From UBA4055 sp964648295 (GTDB lineage Bacteria; UBA4055), in contig CAZYNH010000006.1 of the NCBI GenBank assembly GCA_964648295.1, positions 1 through 64,000 on the forward strand: a DNA stretch of 64,000 nt, given 5' to 3'. This document shows, piece after piece, positions 58,898 through 64,000 of this stretch. Below the pieces are notes generated by a model. That model made no database searches. It worked only from the letters and a program-made list of their open reading frames with translations, and had not been told where the DNA came from. The number at the start of each line of letters is the position of its first letter. Within the stretch, counting starts at the first letter, position 1. The translations under genes were made by a program, and so were the position numbers.

Positions 58898-59804
58898 ATT
58901 CTGTCTTCGGTTCCACAGTGCCATTTTTATCACAATCAAATACAATATTTCCTTTCCACCGAGTTGACCATACATTGTTACAGTATTTTCGATACTTATT
59001 AGTTGAATCCGTCTCAGGTTTTTTTCCGACAGAAACAATAGTATATTTAGGTTTCATTACCTTTACAGCATCTTGATAAAAACCGCTATCTCTCCCGTGA
59101 TGAGAAGCTTTCAATATTGTTATATCTTTGATTTCATCTTCGTAATTCTCCAAAATATATTCCCAATTCTCTTTTTCGGCATCTCCACCTAATATTATTT
59201 TTATCTCCCCATAAGTGATCAATAATACTAGACTTAGTTGATTAGGATTTTTGTTTTTTCTGGCTAATTCAATTAACTCTTTGTTAGGAGAAAGAATCTG
59301 AATGCCATCATCACTCCAAAACTTTCCAGAATCATTTTCCATTAATTTTAATACCGTTGGCAATTTTGATTTTGAATTAAATTGATCTTTATAGAATATA
59401 TTATCCTCCGTATTAAACTCAGATAAAAACAATTCTTTAGATAGCCATAAATTTGTTATGGGGTATTCCTTATTCAGTTTACTAATTCCAGAGAAATGAT
59501 CTTCATGAGGATGGGTACAAATAAATCTAAATAGACTTTCTTTCTTGATTTTTTTCAAATAATCATACGGATTCTGTAATTTGATATTATATCCTTTTTC
59601 AATAAGGTAATTTAATCCATTTTTATTATGCAATGCGTAAGCGAATAAAGTCCCCTCTACCAAAATATATTCTTTTGATATTTCTTTCAATGTTTCTTCA
59701 TCCATAGATTTCTCAATGTTAATATCAACCATCGTAGTACTTCTAGACTCAAATTCTATTAAAGTACAATCACCATGACCAACATTTAAAAAATGTATCT
59801 TCAT
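58887..59804 (-). CDS. MBL-fold hydrolase (ComEC/Rec2-like) with full metal motif
   Basis: A 305-residue protein starting MKIHFLNVGHGDCTLIEFES, the usual ComEC-type N-terminus. H98, H100, D102 and H103 in THPHEDHFSG give the complete HxHxDH motif; LGGDAEKENW and LKASHHGRDSGF supply the remaining metal ligands. Unlike the MBL protein at 56780-57736 it looks fully active. Its start shares one base with the nuclease gene stop, and its end overlaps the patatin start, so the three are translationally coupled. Confidence 0.8.
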   Translation of the reverse strand: MKIHFLNVGHGDCTLIEFESRSTTMVDINIEKSMDEETLKEISKEYILVEGTLFAYALHNKNGLNYLIEKGYNIKLQNPYDYLKKIKKESLFRFICTHPHEDHFSGISKLNKEYPITNLWLSKELFLSEFNTEDNIFYKDQFNSKSKLPTVLKLMENDSGKFWSDDGIQILSPNKELIELARKNKNPNQLSLVLLITYGEIKIILGGDAEKENWEYILENYEDEIKDITILKASHHGRDSGFYQDAVKVMKPKYTIVSVGKKPETDSTNKYRKYCNNVWSTRWKGNIVFDCDKNGTVEPKTEYER

Positions 59805-60673
59805 TATTTACCATCCTGCTCTATTTTACTTTTACTCCTTAACTGGATCATCTCATCTTCGACTTCATTCTGTACCTGGATCATCGACTCAATGAATTCA
59901 GGAAAGCCTTTTTTTGTAACTACATATACAAAAGCCATTTTCGGTTCGTTGTTGTAATGGTAATTGAAAATCAATAAAGATCTCTCCACTTTCTTTAAAA
60001 TTGGACTTCTGTCATCAGTCATTTCACATTCGAATAAATCATCTGCTATAAGTAAGATAGGCAGATAAATATGATGTCTAAAATAACCTTCAGTTTTTTC
60101 TGCAACATATCCTATTTCATCATACTCATCATCTAATCTTACTTGATCTTCACAATATTGTGTTACTTTCTTCAACCCTTCGTATAAATTATCTGGATGA
60201 TATGCCATAATCTCATTCTTGTTCTTTTTTCCTTGAAAAGAGCAATATTGTGTAAATATTTTACTTCTTGTATTATTAGTCCGTGTTATTTTTTCATAGA
60301 AAGTATCTGACGAATTGTAATTTATGCCTTCAGGTATTGTAACAAATTCTTTTATACCTCCCCAATCTGTCACTCTTGGCGAGAATTCAAATTCAGTAAG
60401 TAGTACTAATGGGGAAATATTGTTTTTTATTTCGAAAACAAAATTAATTTTAGAGCTACATTTCATATAATTTTTTTTATGATCACGATTGAAATATTCT
60501 GCTACTAAGTCTATTTCTCTTGTTTTTCCAGTAAATTCATCTTTTAGAACAATATTAGTTTCTATAAAAAACCTATTATTACTCAAATATTTAGATATCT
60601 CTGATTCCAACAAATAACCTGAACGAACCAAGGCCTCAATAATTTCATTTTCATTCAATTCTAATCTTTCCAT
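59804..60673 (-). CDS. PD-(D/E)XK-like nuclease
   Basis: A 289-residue protein. Asp55 in REIDLVAEYF and Glu81/Lys83 in FVFEIKNN match the order and spacing of a PD-(D/E)XK restriction-nuclease core, with Glu23 or Glu25 as the N-terminal acidic residue. The rest resembles no family I know. GAGGTG precedes the ATG; the gap to hsdS is only eight bases, with the Shine-Dalgarno partly in the hsdS stop. A DNA nuclease directly following a type I specificity gene suggests functional linkage, but no activity is established. Confidence 0.6.
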   Translation of the reverse strand: MERLELNENEIIEALVRSGYLLESEISKYLSNNRFFIETNIVLKDEFTGKTREIDLVAEYFNRDHKKNYMKCSSKINFVFEIKNNISPLVLLTEFEFSPRVTDWGGIKEFVTIPEGINYNSSDTFYEKITRTNNTRSKIFTQYCSFQGKKNKNEIMAYHPDNLYEGLKKVTQYCEDQVRLDDEYDEIGYVAEKTEGYFRHHIYLPILLIADDLFECEMTDDRSPILKKVERSLLIFNYHYNNEPKMAFVYVVTKKGFPEFIESMIQVQNEVEDEMIQLRSKSKIEQDGK

Positions 60674-60681
60674 TTTTCACC

Positions 60682-61878
60682 TCATACAAACATTCCTTGC
60701 AGCAATCCTTTTTTATATTCTTTTAGCCTGGCTAATTCTCTGTCAATATGCTCAATTTTTTTATCAAAATCCGTCAAGAATTCAGCTATCTTTTTTTGTT
60801 CTGATACGCATGGAATTTTAAACTTAATTTTTGAAAGTTGAGGATATTTTAAATTCCATGTATCTGAAGTTAATCCTTGAGAATTATTTTGAAACACTTG
60901 TATTACAGGTTCAGTCTTAAAAAAATAACCGAAGAAAACAGAATCTGCATTTACTCTCGGTGATAAAACTGTATATGCGGGACTAACTATACCTTTGTAA
61001 GGAGAAACACCGCTAGCTCCTTGCCACATTCTCATAGAATTATATACTATATCATTTTTACATACAATCTTATAGTTACTTTTATCTGGATTTGAGTTGT
61101 CTTTACTTTCTATATCCGTTCTCTTTTTTACACCGTCATTCATTGTTACAGACAATAATTCAAAACTTTCATCTCCTCTTTCGCTTCTGTGATCGAACAC
61201 ATCCCCAAGCCTCTTTTCTTCCCAATCAGGATAATTTCTTCCTTTGTCGTCTTTGAAGCGGATTTTCTGCGAGAAGATTTTTTGCATTGCTCCTTTTTTG
61301 TACTGCTCAGTGAATTCTTTTTTACGGGTAAGTTTTTCGATTTTTGTGTCTATGTCGGAAAGAAATTCTGCGATTCTTTTTTGTTCGGGAAGCGTGGGTA
61401 AGTATAGCTCAAGCGTAGCGAGTTGCTTTGAGTATAAATGTATTACTGAAATTCCTTGCGCAAGATTAGCTATGTCCAGCTTTTTCCCGTTGCTTAAGTA
61501 ATAAGCCATGAAAATGCCGTTTTGCTTTGATTTTATTATATTTATATCTCCACCGATTGCAATTCCTTGTTTTAATATACAGCAGGCTGTAGATATATCA
61601 ATCGCAGTTTCGCCTGAGGCTGGTATTATCAGATCATTCTTATCACTCAGAACGAGGTCTTTTTTATCTATATTTGTTCTTGAAATTACTTTATCTATGG
61701 TTTCTCTGTAATGCGTATAAAGCTCACCGTATCTTATACATTCCGTTCCGGTTTCGGAAATGTCAGCTTTGGAAATATTCTTACCTTTTGAGAAAGTAGC
61801 CACATCCCCCAATCTTTTTTTCTGCCACTCTCCTGTGAAGCCGGGGAAGCGGAGCTTTGGCACTTTTTGTTTATTCAT
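60682..61878 (-). CDS. hsdS: Type I restriction-modification specificity subunit
   Basis: A 398-residue specificity subunit with two target-recognition domains. The first begins at KKRLGDVATFSKGKNISK (about residue 20) and the second at EEKRLGDVFDHRSERG (about residue 222). The conserved helices that set spacing are EQKRIAEFLSDIDTKIEKL and EQKKIAEFLTDFDKKIEHI. It selects the DNA sequence for methylation and restriction. It overlaps hsdM by eight bases. The recognition sequence cannot be predicted. Confidence 0.93.
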   Translation of the reverse strand: MNKQKVPKLRFPGFTGEWQKKRLGDVATFSKGKNISKADISETGTECIRYGELYTHYRETIDKVISRTNIDKKDLVLSDKNDLIIPASGETAIDISTACCILKQGIAIGGDINIIKSKQNGIFMAYYLSNGKKLDIANLAQGISVIHLYSKQLATLELYLPTLPEQKRIAEFLSDIDTKIEKLTRKKEFTEQYKKGAMQKIFSQKIRFKDDKGRNYPDWEEKRLGDVFDHRSERGDESFELLSVTMNDGVKKRTDIESKDNSNPDKSNYKIVCKNDIVYNSMRMWQGASGVSPYKGIVSPAYTVLSPRVNADSVFFGYFFKTEPVIQVFQNNSQGLTSDTWNLKYPQLSKIKFKIPCVSEQKKIAEFLTDFDKKIEHIDRELARLKEYKKGLLQGMFV

Positions 61879-63421
61879 TGCTGTCTCCGAATACGGGCGG
61901 GGTGATTCCGAGTTCTTTGCACTGCGCGATGATCTTTTTGTCTGTGAGCTTTATGTCGGCTTCGATGCTTTTGAGTTCGGCTGCGATCTTGTCAAGGTCA
62001 ATCTGTTCTTCCTCTTCGAATGTGTCCACATATCTGGGAATGTTGAGGTTGTAGTCGTTCTGCCTGATCTGTTCTATTGAGGCTGAGTGCGAGTATTTTT
62101 CTTCCTCTGCTCTGTTCCTGTATGTGTTTACTATTTTTTCGACGTCCCCGTCGCGCAGGTAGTTCTGGTTTTTCGCTTTTTCGTAGCCTGAGCTTGCGTC
62201 TATGAAGAGTATGCTGTCGGTTTCTCTTCTGCATTTTTTGAATACGAGGATGACTGTCGGGATGGATGTTCCGTAAAAGATGTTCGCGGGTAGTCCGATG
62301 ACGGCGTCGAGCCAGTTCTTTTCCTCTATGATGTATTTTCTTATTTCGCCTTCCGCCGCTCCTCTGAAGAGTACTCCGTGGGGTAAAACTATCGCCATTG
62401 TTCCGTTCTCGTCAAGCTGATAGAGCATGTGCTGAACGAACGCGAAGTCCGCCTTTGTTTTAGGCGCGAGTTTTCCGTAGGGGCTGAACCTTTCGTCGGA
62501 CAGGAATGTCTGATTTGCCGACCAGTGCGCGGAGAACGGAGGATTTGCTACTACAGCCTCGAAGCGTTTGTCGAGGTCGTGGGGTTCTTCTAAAGTGTCT
62601 CCCTGCGTTATGTGGAAATCGTTGTATTTTACCGAGTGCAGGATCATGTTCATTCTCGCCAGGTTGAAAGTGGTGGTGTTGAGCTCCTGACCGTAGAAGT
62701 CGGACACTTTCTTTTCTTTCGCGACCCTTAACAGAAGCGATCCCGATCCGCATGTCGGGTCGTATGCAGATTTTAGCCTTGTTTTGCCCGTAGTGACGAT
62801 CTTCGCGAGTATCTTCGATACCTGCTGAGGAGTATAGAACTCTCCAGCCTTCTTTCCCGCTCCGCTTGCGAACTGCGAGATCAGATATTCATAAGCGTCG
62901 CCCAGAACGTCCGCCTCTGTCTCTTCTAATTTGAAATCCACTTCCGCTATATGCTTTATGACTTCCGAAATGAGCTTGTTCTTCTGCTCCACAGTCCTTC
63001 CGAGCTTTGTCGAAGTAAGATCCACATCCTCGAAAAGACCCGCGAAATCCTCCTCGCTCTTATGCCCGATGGTGGCTTCCTCCACCGATTTTAAAGCACG
63101 GCCGAGATCTTCAATGATAAACTCCCTGTTCTTTGCCCTTTCCGCTATCCTGCTGAAAAGATTGGACGGCTCTATGAAAAAGCCCATATCCTCGATACAT
63201 TCCTCTTTCAGGTCATGCGACAGCTCTTTATCCTTCATGGCCTCTTCAAAGCTTTTATTGTCCGATCTAAGCTCGTCCGAAACGAATTTTTCGATCTTTT
63301 CAGACAGGAATTTATAAAAAATAAAGCCGAGAATATAATCGCGGAATTCATCCGCACCCATATTTCCGCGTAAAGTGTTCGCTATGTCCCATAATTTCTG
63401 TTCAAGTTTCTGCTTTGTCAT
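61871..63421 (-). CDS. hsdM: Type I restriction-modification methyltransferase subunit
   Basis: A 516-residue adenine N6-methyltransferase subunit. The N-terminal helical domain has GADEFRDYILGFIFYKFLSE. The catalytic domain has PTCGSGSLLLRVA for S-adenosylmethionine and ANPPFSAHW as the NPPF catalytic motif. QFASGAGKKAGEFYTPQQVS is another diagnostic block. Length and motifs are standard. GC content (32 of 60 bases at 62701-62760) is much higher than in the nuclease-NTPase genes downstream. Confidence 0.95.
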   Translation of the reverse strand: MTKQKLEQKLWDIANTLRGNMGADEFRDYILGFIFYKFLSEKIEKFVSDELRSDNKSFEEAMKDKELSHDLKEECIEDMGFFIEPSNLFSRIAERAKNREFIIEDLGRALKSVEEATIGHKSEEDFAGLFEDVDLTSTKLGRTVEQKNKLISEVIKHIAEVDFKLEETEADVLGDAYEYLISQFASGAGKKAGEFYTPQQVSKILAKIVTTGKTRLKSAYDPTCGSGSLLLRVAKEKKVSDFYGQELNTTTFNLARMNMILHSVKYNDFHITQGDTLEEPHDLDKRFEAVVANPPFSAHWSANQTFLSDERFSPYGKLAPKTKADFAFVQHMLYQLDENGTMAIVLPHGVLFRGAAEGEIRKYIIEEKNWLDAVIGLPANIFYGTSIPTVILVFKKCRRETDSILFIDASSGYEKAKNQNYLRDGDVEKIVNTYRNRAEEEKYSHSASIEQIRQNDYNLNIPRYVDTFEEEEQIDLDKIAAELKSIEADIKLTDKKIIAQCKELGITPPVFGDSNE

Positions 63422-63427
63422 TGAAGC

Positions 63428-64000
63428 CTACCATTTATATTTATTCACTATGCCTTCTATCCTGCTCTCGAGATGCTCTATCTTCCTTTTCCTTTCGGAA
63501 AGCTTAAGCTGGCCTATTAGGGCCGATTTGATCTTGTCGCGGCTGAATTTGCTTGAGAACTCGAATTCCTCGACCACCGCGTAAACGAGCTCTTTGTTCA
63601 GTTTTTCATGCTCTATCATCTCCCCTATCTCTTTTTCCTTTTCGGCCGAGATGAATCTGTCGAATTCGTCCTCCACATTCGCGTCGGTGCCTATTTCGGG
63701 CAGGTTCTCCCTTATGAACCTTTCTATCAGTTCTCGCTTGCTTCTGAGTTCGTCCGAGCCTTCCATGGTCTTTAAGATAAATTCCACATCTTTAACAAAT
63801 CCGGAATCGTTCATGTCGAGGTCTTTTAACAGCTTTAAGATATAATCCACATTGATATCGTCCCTGCGCACGAGTTCGACTTCAAAATCGAGATCGTTCA
63901 GGATAGATTCCTTATCCTTTTTATCTGTTTCGTCGCGGATGTCTAAATACTTGCTCCTGTAGTCCTCGAATTCCTGCCTTGAAATACCTAGATCGTCATA
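63428..64000 (-). CDS. hsdR: Type I restriction endonuclease subunit, 3' end (partial)
   Basis: The frame is open at the right edge of the window; about 190 residues of the C-terminus are visible. YDDLGISRQEFEDYRSKYLD and the following helical part (DFEVELVRRDDINVDYILKL) match the C-terminal helical domain of EcoR124-type HsdR, which docks the motor onto the methyltransferase. The ATP-dependent translocase and nuclease domains lie outside the window. The gene ends six bases before hsdM and, in its visible part, precedes a standard hsdR-hsdM-hsdS order. Confidence 0.88.
   Translation of the reverse strand, partial: YDDLGISRQEFEDYRSKYLDIRDETDKKDKESILNDLDFEVELVRRDDINVDYILKLLKDLDMNDSGFVKDVEFILKTMEGSDELRSKRELIERFIRENLPEIGTDANVEDEFDRFISAEKEKEIGEMIEHEKLNKELVYAVVEEFEFSSKFSRDKIKSALIGQLKLSERKRKIEHLESRIEGIVNKYKW

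Noticed and set aside
56780..60673. CBASS assignment for the patatin cluster
   Set aside because: No cyclic-oligonucleotide synthase (cGAS/DncV-like nucleotidyltransferase) or Cap2/Cap3 gene is present nearby.
1..64000. CRISPR array, tRNA or rRNA genes, transposase or integrase
   Set aside because: I found no spaced repeat array, no cloverleaf or rRNA stretch, and no DDE or recombinase motif in any coding region.

Overview
The window looks like a chromosomal segment of an anaerobic, Gram-negative-type bacterium, most plausibly a lineage of the FCB superphylum outside Bacteroidota proper (Cloacimonadota/Delongbacteria/Marinimicrobia-like; I cannot pin it down). The clues are a secreted C25 (gingipain/PorU-like) peptidase with a type IX-style C-terminal domain, DUF4301 and DUF6122 proteins, and a Rex-controlled NADH-dehydrogenase-like module of the kind found with bifurcating [FeFe] hydrogenases. 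Several promoters read TTGACT or TTGACA, a 17-base spacer, then TATATT or TAAATT, not the Bacteroidota TAnnTTTG type.

Layout. 1-2 kb: 3' end of an osmC-like gene, then an AbiEi/AbiEii toxin-antitoxin module flanked by a 26-base imperfect direct repeat. 2-9.4 kb: tyrS, an AlbA_2/RecG-like regulator ending in an 11-base tandem repeat, a zincin-like metalloprotein, two SAM methyltransferases, an HD hydrolase, a DEDDh exonuclease and a HAD hydrolase. 8.7-18.7 kb (minus): an eleven-gene redox operon. It holds a response regulator, a [2Fe-2S] protein, NuoF/HydB-like and NuoE/HydC-like subunits, a Cache histidine kinase, a receiver-histidine kinase, a Rex-receiver fusion, another response regulator, an FeS-PAS protein, a SpoIIE phosphatase and a HAD protein. 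A Rex-like palindrome overlaps its -10 element. No hydrogenase catalytic subunit is present. 18.8-39.6 kb: a mostly housekeeping stretch (CBS protein, kinase-fold phosphotransferase, tilS, C25 peptidase, uppS, TPR lipoprotein, rluD-like, SH3/TPR protein, ribF, YfcE-type phosphoesterase, DUF4301, a GH2-fold pseudoenzyme with membrane domain, trxB, radical SAM/B12 protein).

39.6-53 kb: an accessory region. It has small membrane and hypothetical proteins, a Ser1 proteasome-like Ntn-hydrolase, and a dense set of toxin-antitoxin-type modules (a lone AbiEi, an AbiEi/AbiEii pair, an HTH pair, a DUF6088/AbiEii-type pair, a Panacea-like/DUF488 protein, HicB/HicA). A truncated duplicate of an alpha/beta hydrolase lies across from the intact copy. 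53-64 kb (minus): a type I restriction-modification operon (hsdR 3' end, hsdM, hsdS). It continues without a break into six AT-rich genes: a PD-(D/E)XK-like nuclease, an MBL-fold protein, a patatin phospholipase, a second MBL-fold protein, an 81-residue protein and a 1164-residue SMEK-P-loop NTPase of STAND type. I regard this nine-gene array as the best candidate for an undescribed defence system here.

I saw no rRNA or tRNA gene, CRISPR array, transposase or integrase. No gene-free stretch exceeds about 300 bases. Functions are inferred from motifs read by eye; no database search was possible.
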